A stretch of 64,000 nt of DNA from the NCBI RefSeq assembly GCF_016864195.1, contig NZ_CP045202.1, forward strand, positions 3,380,501 to 3,444,500, given 5' to 3'. The stretch comes from Dechloromonas sp. TW-R-39-2. Its GTDB lineage: Bacteria > Pseudomonadota > Gammaproteobacteria > Burkholderiales > Rhodocyclaceae. Below are positions 55,184 to 64,000 of this stretch, one piece after another. The translations under genes and the position numbers were made by a program. The notes beneath the pieces were generated by a model. The model searched no databases, was not told the DNA's origin, and saw only the letters and a program-made list of their open reading frames with translations. How positions within the stretch are numbered: position 1 is the first letter of the stretch; every line of letters begins with the position of its first letter.

Positions 55184-55971
55184 GCGCGACGCAGGCTGAC
55201 ATCGCCTGAGAAAATGCGCTCGACGCCACCGGGAGTCTCAAGCAGCAGGGCACCGTCGTCATCCACGCCCAGACAAAGCCCGGCTTGCGACTCGCCTTGC
55301 TCGGCAATAATCCGGACACTTTGCCCCTGCCAGGCATGGCGCCGTTGCCAATCCGTTTTGATGGCTGCGAAGCCGTCGACCGCAAAAGTCTCGAGCACCT
55401 CGGCCAGAGTGGTGAGAATTTCAGCCAGCACCTGATGACGATCCGGCAGGGCATGGAGCGCCTGACTCAACCCGCCCGCCGGCAACGACAAGTCAGCCGA
55501 TGGTGCTTGCAGGTTGAGACCAATGCCGATGATTGCCTGCGTACCGCGCCGGTCGGTACTCAACTCGACCAGAACACCGGCCAGCTTGGCGTACTCGCCT
55601 CCATGATGCAGCAGGACATCATTCGGCCATTTCAGACAAACCCCCACCGCCCCGAGATTTTCCAGGGCACGGGTCAGGGCGACGCCAACCGCCAGCGACA
55701 AACCGCTCAACCGGGAAAGCGGGCCGGAGAAGCGCCAGAGCAGCGAGAATGTCAGACCGGACTCGGCTTCCGACAGCCAGCTGCGCCCGCGCCGGCCACG
55801 CCCGGCACTTTGCCGGTCGGCGACAATCACCGTCCCCGCCGGAACACCGCGTTCGCTGCGACGCATCAACTCACTGCTGGTCGAGTCGCACTCATCCAGC
55901 GCATCAAGGTCAAAACGCCCGGCCAGAGGGCCAAGGCGGGATTTAATCAGTACAGGATCGATCAGTGCCAT
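55180..55971 (-). CDS. birA: Biotin-[acetyl-CoA-carboxylase] ligase (short form)
   Basis: 263 aa. Catalytic domain with DECDSTSSELMRR, ADRQSAGRGRRGRSWLS, KWPNDVLLHHGGEYAKLAG and the C-terminal SH3-like domain. It has no N-terminal helix-turn-helix of bifunctional BirA, so it ligates biotin but probably does not repress bio genes. ATG at 55971, 10 bp after ntrC. Confidence 0.94.
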   Translation of the reverse strand: MALIDPVLIKSRLGPLAGRFDLDALDECDSTSSELMRRSERGVPAGTVIVADRQSAGRGRRGRSWLSEAESGLTFSLLWRFSGPLSRLSGLSLAVGVALTRALENLGAVGVCLKWPNDVLLHHGGEYAKLAGVLVELSTDRRGTQAIIGIGLNLQAPSADLSLPAGGLSQALHALPDRHQVLAEILTTLAEVLETFAVDGFAAIKTDWQRRHAWQGQSVRIIAEQGESQAGLCLGVDDDGALLLETPGGVERIFSGDVSLRRA

Positions 55972-55981
55972 GCGGCCGATT

Positions 55982-57409
55982 TTACTCTGCCGCCGACTCC
56001 TTGCCGCCATCAATCCCGAGTTCGGCAATTTTTCGGGTAATCGTATTGCGCCCGATACCCAGCGCCAGCGCGGCTTCGATCCGGCGCCCGCCGGTATGCG
56101 CCAGCGCACGCGAAATCACGATCCGCTCGAATATCTGCGACAACACGCCGTGAACATCCTGGACACCGCGAGCCAGAAGACGATCGGTTTCACCTTCCAG
56201 AGCGCTTTCCCAATCACTGGCCAGGGTCATCGGCACCGAATCGCGCAGCTCGCCAGGCAAATCACCAATTTCAACCTGCTGGGCCGGCGCCATGACCGTC
56301 AGCCAATGGCACAGGTTTTCGAGCTGGCGGACATTGCCCTGGAAATCGAGACCGGTCAGATATTTCAAGGCCGGCTCGGACAGGCGCTTGGCCTCAACGC
56401 CCAGTTCGCGGGCGCTTTTTTGCAGGAAATGTCGGGCGAGCAGGGGAATATCCTCGCGCCGCTCGCGCAGAGAAGGCAAGCGGACACGAATCACGTTCAG
56501 GCGATGGAACAAATCCTCGCGAAACAAGCCATCCTTGACGCGCGTTTCAAGGTTCTGGTGCGTCGCGGCAATCACGCGAACATTCGCCTTGATCGGCGAA
56601 TGACCGCCAACCCGGTAGTAGTGACCGTCGGACAGCACGCGCAGCAAGCGCGTCTGCAGTTCCGACGGCATGTCGCCGATTTCATCAAGGAACAGCGTGC
56701 CGCCCTCGGCTTGTTCGAAGCGCCCGCGCCGTTGTGCCTGCGCCCCGGTAAAAGCGCCCCGCTCATGACCAAAAAGTTCGGATTCGAGCAAATCCTTCGG
56801 GATGGCAGCCGTATTGATCGCAATGAACGGTTTGTCGGCTCGGGGACTGTGGCGATGCAGGGCATGCGCAACCAGCTCTTTACCGGAGCCGGATTCACCG
56901 TTGATCAACACAGTGGCATGCGACAGTGCCAGACGGCCAATGGCCCGGAATACCTCCTGCATGGCCGGCGCCTGTCCCAGGATTTCCGGAATCAACCCTT
57001 CTTCCTCGACCGCACCGCTTTGGTGCATTGACTCGTCGATTGCCCGCCGAATCAATTCAACGGCCTGATCGACGTCGAAAGGCTTGGGCAGGTACTCGAA
57101 AGCGCCTCCCTGAAACGCAGCCACGGCACTTTCCAGATCCGAGTATGCCGTCATGATGATGACCGGAACCGATGGGAAGCGTGTCTTCACCTCCTGCAAC
57201 AATTCCAGCCCGGACTGGCCTGGCATACGGATATCGGACATCAGGACCTGCGGCGGCTCGACCCCCTGCTCAAGGTTGGAAATCGCCTCGCTGGCCGAGG
57301 CGTAACTCTTGAAAGGGATGCCCTCACGGGACAGGGTCTTTTCGAGGACCCAGCGGATAGAGCGATCGTCATCAACAATCCAGACTGGCTTCATGGGTAC
57401 TTGGCTCAT
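55982..57409 (-). CDS. ntrC: Nitrogen regulator NtrC (NR I)
   Basis: 475-aa sigma-54 enhancer-binding protein. Receiver domain with phospho-acceptor Asp59 ([10 protein letters not shown]), AAA+ domain with GESGSGKE and the sigma-54 contact loop GAFTGA, Walker [12 protein letters not shown], and a Fis-type helix-turn-helix ([20 protein letters not shown]). With NtrB it would control amtB (sites at 9.4 kb) and glnA. Confidence 0.97.
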   Translation of the reverse strand: MSQVPMKPVWIVDDDRSIRWVLEKTLSREGIPFKSYASASEAISNLEQGVEPPQVLMSDIRMPGQSGLELLQEVKTRFPSVPVIIMTAYSDLESAVAAFQGGAFEYLPKPFDVDQAVELIRRAIDESMHQSGAVEEEGLIPEILGQAPAMQEVFRAIGRLALSHATVLINGESGSGKELVAHALHRHSPRADKPFIAINTAAIPKDLLESELFGHERGAFTGAQAQRRGRFEQAEGGTLFLDEIGDMPSELQTRLLRVLSDGHYYRVGGHSPIKANVRVIAATHQNLETRVKDGLFREDLFHRLNVIRVRLPSLRERREDIPLLARHFLQKSARELGVEAKRLSEPALKYLTGLDFQGNVRQLENLCHWLTVMAPAQQVEIGDLPGELRDSVPMTLASDWESALEGETDRLLARGVQDVHGVLSQIFERIVISRALAHTGGRRIEAALALGIGRNTITRKIAELGIDGGKESAAE

Positions 57410-57443
57410 TTTTGCGTTGTAATGGACCAGACCTTAGCAAGAC

Positions 57444-58514
57444 TCAAGCCTGCTCGACGGGCAGCCGCAGAATGAATACCGTCATGCCTGGTCGGCTGGT
57501 GCAATCGATCGTCCCATGGTGGTGCTGGACAAAATTCTGGGCGATGGTCAGACCCAGGCCATTGCCGCCATCCCGCCCGGAAACCAACGGGTAGAACATC
57601 CGTTCGCGGATCTCTTCGGGGATGCCCGGACCATTGTCGATCACCTTGATCTCCATCGCCAGGCGATAGCGTTTTTTGGCCAGCGTGACCTGCCGCAAGG
57701 AACGTGTCCGCATGGTGATTTCACCGGTCCCGCCCATCGCCTGCGCCGCATTGCGGGCAATATTCAGCACCGCCTGGATCAATTGCTCACGATCGCCAAC
57801 CAGCTCGGGCAGGCTGGTGTCGTAATCGCGACGCATGACCAGCGAACCAGGAAACTCGGCCGTCAGCAGACTGCGCACGCGTTCAAGAATCTCATGGATG
57901 TTGACCGTGGCAGGCAGCATCGCCCGGTGCGGCGTCAGCAGGCGCTGCATCAAATCCTGCAAACGGTCCGCTTCCTTGATGATGACCTGGGTATATTCCT
58001 TGAGCGATGGATTGGCCAACTCGTGCTCAAGCAACTGCGCCGCACCCCGAATGCCACCGAGCGGATTCTTGATTTCGTGCGCCAGGTTGCGGATCAACTC
58101 GCGATTGGCCTGCTGCTGTTCGATCAGCCGCTCTTCGCGCGTCGCTGCGAGATGATGTTCGATCGGCTGAAACTCTAGCAACAGACGAACGCCGGCGGCA
58201 ATTTCCGGACGCAACGGCGTCACCGTGCAGTTCAAATGCAGCACCTGGCCATCGCTGCGCGTCAGCTCGATATTCTGGCCGGTATAACCCCAATTGTTGG
58301 CTAGGCCGTTGTCGAGCGCCGAACGCAGAATGGCCGAACAGGTGCAAACGCTCGACAGCGCCTTGCCAGCGACCGACCGACTACTGACCGCCAGCAGATT
58401 CTCGGCAGCCGGATTGAGATAGCGCAGCAACTGACCGTCATCGATCAGCAGTACGGCGGAGGCCAGCAGATCAAGGCCGGCAAAGGTCTGAGAGGAAGCG
58501 TCCATATCTTGCAT
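57444..58514 (-). CDS. ntrB: Nitrogen sensor kinase NtrB (NR II)
   Basis: 356 aa, soluble. PAS domain (~15-115; SAVLLIDDGQLLRYLNPAAE), phospho-acceptor His146 in NLAHEIKNPLGG, N box NIARNAAQAMGG, G boxes DNGPGIPEEIRERMF and GNGLGLTIAQ. Regulated by PII in other bacteria. ATG at 58514; a second ATG is 9 nt downstream. 34 bp before ntrC. Confidence 0.96.
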   Translation of the reverse strand: MQDMDASSQTFAGLDLLASAVLLIDDGQLLRYLNPAAENLLAVSSRSVAGKALSSVCTCSAILRSALDNGLANNWGYTGQNIELTRSDGQVLHLNCTVTPLRPEIAAGVRLLLEFQPIEHHLAATREERLIEQQQANRELIRNLAHEIKNPLGGIRGAAQLLEHELANPSLKEYTQVIIKEADRLQDLMQRLLTPHRAMLPATVNIHEILERVRSLLTAEFPGSLVMRRDYDTSLPELVGDREQLIQAVLNIARNAAQAMGGTGEITMRTRSLRQVTLAKKRYRLAMEIKVIDNGPGIPEEIRERMFYPLVSGRDGGNGLGLTIAQNFVQHHHGTIDCTSRPGMTVFILRLPVEQA

Positions 58515-58605
58515 TGTAACGGCTTGGTCGACAGGAAAACGATTGCTTGCGTTACTGACCCATCGTTCATTATCATTCCAAGACTATCCTTGGCCCTCTT
58601 TGACC

Positions 58606-59694
58606 ATGCCCCTGACCGCCCCGTACCGCGCCCTGCTGTTGCTCGGCCTGACCGCTTCGCTGGCCGCCTGCAGCAACCATGACACGCCGCCACCGGCTGC
58701 CCGTACCGTACTGGTTCAGGCCGCCGCGACCGGACAATCCGGACCGGGCGTCTACACCGGGGAAATCCGCGCACGCCACGAAGTCGACCTGGCCTTCCGG
58801 GTAGCCGGCAAGCTGGCCAGCCGATTGGTCGATAGCGGCGCTGAGATCAAGGCCGGCCAGCCGCTGGCTCGCCTCGACCCGGCCGACCTTCAACTGGCCG
58901 CAGTCAGCGCCAAGGCCCAACTGGCTGCCGCAGAAAGCGAGTTCTCAACCGCCCAGGCCGAACGTGAGCGCTATGCCGGCCTGCTGGCCAAAAAATTTGT
59001 CAGCCAGGCGGCATTCGACGCCAAGGACAATGCGCTCAATGCCGCGCGCGGCCGCCTCGAACAAGCCCGCGCCCAAAGCCAGATCAGCAACAACCAGGCG
59101 ACTTACGGCACACTGAGCAGCGAATATCCGGCGGTCGTCACCGCGGTGCTGGCCGATGCCGGGCAAGTGCTCGGCGCAGGCCAGGCCGTTTTCCGCATTG
59201 CCCGCCCCGAAGAAAAGGAAGTTGCCATTGCCATTCCGGAAGGTCGGATCGCCGAACTGAAAGCGGCCCGGAATATCACGGTCAACTTGTGGGCCGATGC
59301 AAAAATCAAATTGCCCGGCGAACTTCGCGAACTGTCCGCCGCCGCAGACCCGGCAACGCGAACCTATGCGGCACGCATTCGGATCAAGAACCCGCCGCCC
59401 GAACTGCAGCTCGGCATGACGGCACGGGTGGTCCTCGACAGCGCGAGCAATGCCGCATTGCAAGTGCCGCTCGGTGCAGTCGTCGATAACGGGCAAGGCG
59501 CAACGGTCTGGGTCGCCGCCGACGGCAAGGCTCAGCCACGCCAGGTTCAGGTCAGCCAGTTCCGCGAAGATGGCGCCGTTATTTCGAGCGGCCTCCAGGC
59601 GGGCGAACTGGTGATTGTTTCCGGGGCCAGCAAACTGGTCGCCGGCCTGCCCGTGACCCCCAAAGCGGTCACCCCGCCCAACGGGCAGCGCTGA
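58606..59694 (+). CDS. RND efflux periplasmic adaptor lipoprotein
   Basis: 362 aa. Lipobox LAAC in LTASLAACSNHD; barrel-sandwich and alpha-hairpin (AKAQLAAAESEFSTAQAERE) then beta-barrel and membrane-proximal domains (LQLGMTARVVL; VPLGAVVDNG). Membrane-fusion protein joining the pump to an outer-membrane channel. Three bp before the permease gene. Confidence 0.92.
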   Translation: MPLTAPYRALLLLGLTASLAACSNHDTPPPAARTVLVQAAATGQSGPGVYTGEIRARHEVDLAFRVAGKLASRLVDSGAEIKAGQPLARLDPADLQLAAVSAKAQLAAAESEFSTAQAERERYAGLLAKKFVSQAAFDAKDNALNAARGRLEQARAQSQISNNQATYGTLSSEYPAVVTAVLADAGQVLGAGQAVFRIARPEEKEVAIAIPEGRIAELKAARNITVNLWADAKIKLPGELRELSAAADPATRTYAARIRIKNPPPELQLGMTARVVLDSASNAALQVPLGAVVDNGQGATVWVAADGKAQPRQVQVSQFREDGAVISSGLQAGELVIVSGASKLVAGLPVTPKAVTPPNGQR

Positions 59695-59697
59695 ATC

Positions 59698-62600
59698 GTG
59701 AGCCATCGATTCAACCTGTCCGACTGGACGCTGCACCACCGCACACTGGTCGGTTATTTTCTCTTTGCGCTCGCCCTGATGGGTGTTTTTGCCTACGGCA
59801 AGCTGAGCCAGTCGGAAGATCCGCCCTTTACCTTCAAACTGATGGTCATCCGCACGCAATGGCCGGGTGCTACAGCGCGCCAGGTTGAGCAGCAGCTGAC
59901 TGAAAAAATCGAGAAGAAACTCCAGGAAACGCCGTATATCGACCGTGTTTCGAGTTATTCCCGCGCCGGCGAGTCGACCGTGATGTTCTTTGCCAAGGAC
60001 AGCACGCCGCCGGCCCAGGTGCCCGATGTCTATTACCAGGTGCGCAAGAAAATCGGCGACATTCGCCATACCTTGCCGGCCGGCATCCAGGGACCGTTTT
60101 TCAACGACGAGTTCGGCGACGTTTTCGGCAATGTTTACGCGTTGACCGCGGAAGGCCTCGATTATCCGCAACTGAAAGATGCCGCCGAGCGCATTCGCGA
60201 CGAATTGCTCAGCGTGCCGAATGTCGGCAAGGTTGAGATTTTCGGCATTCAGGACGAAAAAATCTTCATCGAACTGTCGAACGCCAAGTTGGCGACGCTG
60301 GGCATCGATCAAACAACGATTGTTCAGGCCTTGAACCAGCAGAATGCCGTGGCCGGTGCCGGCTTTTTTGAAACGGCGGAAGAGCGTATCCAGATTCGTC
60401 CCGGTGGTGCCTTCGATACGCTACAGGCGGTCGCCGACACCCAGATTCGCAGCGGCAACCGCAGCTTCCGGCTCGGTGACATCGCGACGGTCAGACGCGG
60501 AACGATCGACCCGCCGGCCACGCAAGTCCGCTATGGCGGCAAACAGGCCCTGGCCATCGGCGTGGCAATGGCCAAGGGCGGCGACATCATCGTGCTGGGC
60601 AAGGATCTCGAAAAGCGCATTGCCAGCCTGCAGACTGGCTTGCCGCTCGGCCTCGAAATCGGTACGGCAGCAAGCCAGCCGGATGCGGTCAAGCGTTCGG
60701 TCCAGGCCTTCGTCCAGTCACTGGCCGAAGCCGTCATCGTTGTCCTGCTCGTCACGTTCGTCAGCCTTGGGCTGCGGGTCGGCATGGTCGTCGCCATCTC
60801 GATTCCGCTGGTTCTCGCTGCGACTTTCCTCGCCATGCAGTTCTTCAACGTCGGCCTGCACAAGGTGTCGCTGGGCGCCCTGGTCCTGGCGCTTGGCCTG
60901 CTGGTCGATGATGCGATCATCGCCGTCGAAATGATGTGGGTGAAGATGGAGCAGGGCTGGGAACGCACCCGGGCGGCGTCATTTGCCTATACCAGCACGG
61001 CCGGCCCGATGCTGTCCGGAACGCTGGTCACGGTGGCCGGGTTCATTCCGATTGCGCTCGCCAAGTCATCGACCGGCGAATATGCCTTCGCCTTCTTCCA
61101 GATCAACGCCGTTGCCCTGCTGATTTCGTGGCTCGCCGCCGTCGTCGCCATTCCCTGGCTCGGCTACAAGCTGCTGCCCGACCCGCGTGCGCCCCACGTG
61201 CCGGGCATGATCGAACGCCGTTTGCCACGCCTCGCCCGACTGGCCGAGAAAATCGGCTTGTCCGGCCCGCCGCAGGGTGACGAGCACGATGTGTATGGCA
61301 CACCGTTTTACCGCCGCTTCCGCCAACTGGTCGGCTGGTGCGTGCATCACCGCAAACTGGTGATCGCCATTACCGTGCTGCTTTTTGCGTTGTCGATTGT
61401 CGGCATGGGCAAAGTCCAGAAACAGTTCTTCCCGAATTCGACCCGCCTCGAGCTGAACGTCGAGCTACGCCTGCCGGAAGGGGCGTCAATCGCCGCGACC
61501 GATGCCGAAACGCGCCGTCTGGAGCAGTGGCTGGATAAGGACAAGGCTGAGTTCGATCACTTCGAGCACTACATCACTTACGTCGGCTCGGGTTCGCCAC
61601 GCTACTACCTGGGCCTCGACCAACAATTGCCGGCGAGCAATGTCAGCCAGTTCGTCATCGTGACGCGCGATGTCGCGGCACGCGAAGCCTTGCGCGGTCG
61701 ACTGATCCATTTGTTCGAAAATGACGGATTTGCCGCACGGGCCAACATTGCCCGCATCGAGAATGGTCCGCCGGTCGGTTACCCGGTCCAGTTCCGCGTT
61801 TCGGGTGACGATATCGACACTTTGCGCAAGACAGCCGCCCAGGTGGCCGAAATCATGCGCAGCGATCCGGAAATCTCGAACGTCAATTTCGACTGGAGCG
61901 AACTCTCGAAGGCAGTCGACATCGAGATCGACCAGGACAAGGCGCGGCTGCTCGGCGTTTCCAGCCAGGATCTCGCCGCACTGCTCAATATGTCGCTCAA
62001 TGGCTACACCGTGACCAGCTATCGCGAAGGCCTGAAGAGCATCGATGTCGTGCTGCGCGGCGACCGTGAAGAACGCACCCATCTGTCGATGCTGCCCAAT
62101 CTCTCGGTCCCGACACGCAGCGGCAAGAGCGTGCCGCTGAGCCAGATCGCCCGCCTCAAGCATGATTTCGAACCTGGCCTGATCTGGCGTCGCGACCGTC
62201 TGCCGACAATCACCGTGCGCGGCAACCTGTACGGCAAGATTCAGCCAGCCACGGTGGTCGACCGCATCAATCCGGAAATTGCCAGGATTCAGGCAGCCCT
62301 GCCCGAAGGCTACCGCATCGCAACCGGCGGATCGGTCGAAGAGTCGGCCAAGGGCTCAAGTTCGGTCATGGCCGGGATTCCGCTCTTCCTGCTCGCCGTG
62401 ATCACCATCCTGATGATCCAGCTGCAAAGCGTTTCGCGCGTCGTCATGGTGCTGCTGACCGCGCCGCTGGGCATCATCGGGATTGCGCTCTTCCTGCTCG
62501 TCTTCCGCCAACCCTTCGGGTTCATGGCCCTGCTCGGCACCATCGCGCTATTCGGCATGATCATGCGCAATTCGGTGATCCTGGTTGATCAGATCGAACA

Positions 62601-62844
62601 GGATCTGGCGGCCGGCAAGCCCCGCTGGGAGGCCATTGTCGAATCGACGGTGCGCCGCTTCCGGCCGATTGTGCTGACTGCGGCAGCGGCGGTGCTGGCG
62701 ATGATTCCACTATCGCGCAACGACTTCTTCGGGCCGATGGCCGTGGCCATCATGGGCGGCCTGATCATCGCCACCGCCCTGACCCTGCTGTTCCTGCCGG
62801 CGCTTTACGCCACCTGGTACAAGGTCAAGGCACCCGCGCCCTGA
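59698..62844 (+). CDS. RND efflux permease (AcrB/MexB superfamily)
   Basis: 1048 aa, twelve TMs with two large periplasmic loops. The proton-relay Asp pair is in TM4 (LALGLLVDDAIIAVE). Start is GTG 59698. It resembles the AcrB/AcrD/AcrF family; substrate not predictable. No outer-membrane factor or regulator gene is adjacent, so a TolC encoded elsewhere would be needed. Its TGA abuts the DUF4124 stop with no spacer. Confidence 0.93.
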   Translation: MSHRFNLSDWTLHHRTLVGYFLFALALMGVFAYGKLSQSEDPPFTFKLMVIRTQWPGATARQVEQQLTEKIEKKLQETPYIDRVSSYSRAGESTVMFFAKDSTPPAQVPDVYYQVRKKIGDIRHTLPAGIQGPFFNDEFGDVFGNVYALTAEGLDYPQLKDAAERIRDELLSVPNVGKVEIFGIQDEKIFIELSNAKLATLGIDQTTIVQALNQQNAVAGAGFFETAEERIQIRPGGAFDTLQAVADTQIRSGNRSFRLGDIATVRRGTIDPPATQVRYGGKQALAIGVAMAKGGDIIVLGKDLEKRIASLQTGLPLGLEIGTAASQPDAVKRSVQAFVQSLAEAVIVVLLVTFVSLGLRVGMVVAISIPLVLAATFLAMQFFNVGLHKVSLGALVLALGLLVDDAIIAVEMMWVKMEQGWERTRAASFAYTSTAGPMLSGTLVTVAGFIPIALAKSSTGEYAFAFFQINAVALLISWLAAVVAIPWLGYKLLPDPRAPHVPGMIERRLPRLARLAEKIGLSGPPQGDEHDVYGTPFYRRFRQLVGWCVHHRKLVIAITVLLFALSIVGMGKVQKQFFPNSTRLELNVELRLPEGASIAATDAETRRLEQWLDKDKAEFDHFEHYITYVGSGSPRYYLGLDQQLPASNVSQFVIVTRDVAAREALRGRLIHLFENDGFAARANIARIENGPPVGYPVQFRVSGDDIDTLRKTAAQVAEIMRSDPEISNVNFDWSELSKAVDIEIDQDKARLLGVSSQDLAALLNMSLNGYTVTSYREGLKSIDVVLRGDREERTHLSMLPNLSVPTRSGKSVPLSQIARLKHDFEPGLIWRRDRLPTITVRGNLYGKIQPATVVDRINPEIARIQAALPEGYRIATGGSVEESAKGSSSVMAGIPLFLLAVITILMIQLQSVSRVVMVLLTAPLGIIGIALFLLVFRQPFGFMALLGTIALFGMIMRNSVILVDQIEQDLAAGKPRWEAIVESTVRRFRPIVLTAAAAVLAMIPLSRNDFFGPMAVAIMGGLIIATALTLLFLPALYATWYKVKAPAP

Positions 62845-63306
62845 TCAGCGCAGGTTGGCCAGTTCCTTCTGGATCGCCTGGATGTTGCGCTCATGCTGCG
62901 CCACGCGATCCCTGTAAGGCGCCACGCGATCGCGGCTGTCGGCCGCGCCCGGACGCACGGCTTCCTGCTCGGCCAGGTCCTTGCGCGCCTGATCGAGGCT
63001 GCGCTGCTCGCCGGACAACTCCTGCTCAAGGATATGCCGGCGATCGCCATCGCGGGCTTTCTGGGTATCTTCCTGCACCTTGGGGAAGCCGGAAGGTGTC
63101 GGACTGGCCGAGGCGCGTGGCGCTTTCGGCGCTGGCACGGCGGTTTCCGGGCTGAGCGAGACAGCCTTGCAATTCTTGTCGAGACGTGACGTCGAAATAA
63201 TGGTGCTGCCGCCATTGGCATCCGGGCATTTATAAATCGACTGGGCATGCGCAGGCAAACCACAGGCAAGCCCCAGAAGGGCAAAGGCAAAACGTGTCAT
63301 TGTCAT
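62845..63306 (-). CDS. DUF4124-domain exported protein
   Basis: 153 aa. Signal peptide MTMTRFAFALLGLACGLPAH with AHA/Q cleavage; DUF4124 start QSIYKCPDANGGSTIIS; Pro/Ala linker; helical C-terminus with Glu/Arg-rich coiled coil (RSLDQARKDLAEQEA). AGGAAATA lies before the ATG at 63306. Function unknown; such genes commonly neighbour glnA in betaproteobacteria. Confidence 0.83.
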   Translation of the reverse strand: MTMTRFAFALLGLACGLPAHAQSIYKCPDANGGSTIISTSRLDKNCKAVSLSPETAVPAPKAPRASASPTPSGFPKVQEDTQKARDGDRRHILEQELSGEQRSLDQARKDLAEQEAVRPGAADSRDRVAPYRDRVAQHERNIQAIQKELANLR

Positions 63307-63363
63307 TATTTCCTAGTGAAGCTTTAGTGTAGCGGACTTAAGTCCGACACCTCCATCCTGTAG

Positions 63364-63393
63364 ACAAAAAAAGGGCGGGAAATCCCGCCCTTT
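63364..63393 (-). terminator. Terminator of glnA
   Basis: Minus strand AAAGGGCGGG / CCCGCCCTTT stem with a 4-nt loop, followed by TTTTTGT. Strong terminator just after the glnA stop. Confidence 0.9.
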
Positions 63394-63411
63394 CTTGGGT
63401 ACTGAACTCGC

Positions 63412-64000
63412 TTAGCAGGAGTAGTACAGATCGAACTCGACCGGGTGCGTGGTCATGCGAACGCGATTGACTTCGTCCATCTTCAAGTTGATGAAGGACT
63501 CGATCCACTCGTTGGAGAACACACCACCACGGGTCAGGAACTCGTGGTCGGCTTGCAGGGCAGCCAGCGCTTCTTCGAGGGAAGCACAAACGGTCGGGAT
63601 CAGTGCGTCTTCTTCCGGCGGCAGATCGTAAAGGTTCTTGTCAGCCGGATCGCCCGGGTGAATCTTGTTCTGGATACCATCCAGGCCGGCCATCAGCAGC
63701 GCGGCGAAGCACAGGTACGGATTGGCGATCGGATCCGGGAAGCGGGTCTCGATACGACGAGCCTTGGTGGAGGCAACGTACGGAATGCGGATGGAAGCCG
63801 AACGGTTCTTGGCGGAGTAAGCCAGCTTGACCGGTGCTTCGTAGTGCGGAACCAGACGCTTGTAGGAGTTGGTACCCGGGTTGGTGATGGCGTTCAGGGC
63901 CTTGGCGTGCTTGATGATGCCGCCGATGTAGAACAGGGCCAGTTCAGACAGACCGGCATAGCCGTCGCCGGCGAACAGGTTCTTGCCGTCTTTCCAGATC
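63412..64000 (-). CDS. glnA: Glutamine synthetase type I, C-terminal part (start beyond window)
   Basis: The last 195 residues are visible, reading from [17 protein letters not shown] to [15 protein letters not shown] and [15 protein letters not shown] are active-site blocks, and the Tyr of NLYDLPPEE is the adenylylation site of GSI-beta. Makes glutamine from glutamate and ammonia. In many betaproteobacteria glnA is followed by ntrBC; here the RND genes lie between. Confidence 0.97.
   Translation of the reverse strand, partial: IWKDGKNLFAGDGYAGLSELALFYIGGIIKHAKALNAITNPGTNSYKRLVPHYEAPVKLAYSAKNRSASIRIPYVASTKARRIETRFPDPIANPYLCFAALLMAGLDGIQNKIHPGDPADKNLYDLPPEEDALIPTVCASLEEALAALQADHEFLTRGGVFSNEWIESFINLKMDEVNRVRMTTHPVEFDLYYSC

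Noticed and set aside
58515-58605. Sigma-54 promoter for ntrB
   Set aside because: No GG-N10-GC element on the minus strand in this gap.

Overview
The window reads as about 64 kb of core chromosome from a GC-rich Gram-negative betaproteobacterium. A Rhodocyclales member of the Dechloromonas/Azonexus type is my inference, based on gene order (TPR-lolB-ispE-tRNA-Gln-prs-rplY-pth-ychF; coaE-zapD-yacG; ftsY-ftsE-ftsX; ribB-ribH-nusB-thiL-pgpA), on the NtrBC/glnA/amtB nitrogen set, and on the c-di-GMP and chemoreceptor content. No phage, insertion sequence, CRISPR array or integration site was seen, and no gene-free gap exceeds about 235 bp.

Layout. 1-4.7 kb: a sulfate-binding protein cut by the left edge, an OmpA/Pal-like lipoprotein, the DbpA helicase and a soluble two-PAS chemoreceptor. 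4.7-7.9 kb: a minus-strand arsenic operon (arsR-arsC-acr3-ArsP-type permease-thioredoxin-like protein). 8.1-9.5 kb: amtB with a readable sigma-54 promoter and an NtrC-type palindrome. 9.5-20.5 kb: envelope and cofactor genes (mltA, AAA ATPase, Nudix/ThiE-like fusion, yacG, zapD, coaE, SPOR protein, TrpB2, a NamZ-type muramidase, an OmpA-like lipoprotein, and a Tat-exported FAD oxidoreductase translationally coupled to ftsX). 20.5-30 kb: ftsYEX, a catalytic/non-catalytic M16 peptidase pair, rsmD, coaD, a YfhL-type ferredoxin, a dynamin-like GTPase and mutM. 30-37 kb: TPR protein, lolB, ispE, tRNA-Gln, prs, rplY, pth, ychF. 37-45 kb: a PAS-GGDEF-EAL protein, a membrane-fused spermidine-synthase-like enzyme, yceI, riboflavin/thiamine/phospholipid genes with nusB, a lone HicA-like gene, a 59-aa ORF and tRNA-Arg(CCG).

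45-58.5 kb: an NlpC/P60 lipoprotein, a succinate-semialdehyde dehydrogenase and a Gly/Cys-rich protein. These are followed by a long minus-strand run which in transcription order is ntrB, ntrC, birA, coaX, HD-GYP, EAL, DUF350, SPFH-SHOCT, DUF4178 and a 48-aa membrane protein. 58.6-64 kb: a two-gene RND efflux system on the plus strand, a DUF4124 protein, and glnA cut by the right edge.

Two themes stand out. First, nitrogen control: ntrBC, glnA and amtB lie in one window, amtB carries sigma-54/NtrC-type sites, and the ntrBC run continues into c-di-GMP turnover genes. Second, the DUF350 / SPFH-SHOCT / DUF4178 / 48-aa membrane-protein module with its convergent Gly/Cys-rich partner is the best candidate here for a poorly described envelope-associated system. 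All family assignments come from reading motifs and lengths; no database search was run.
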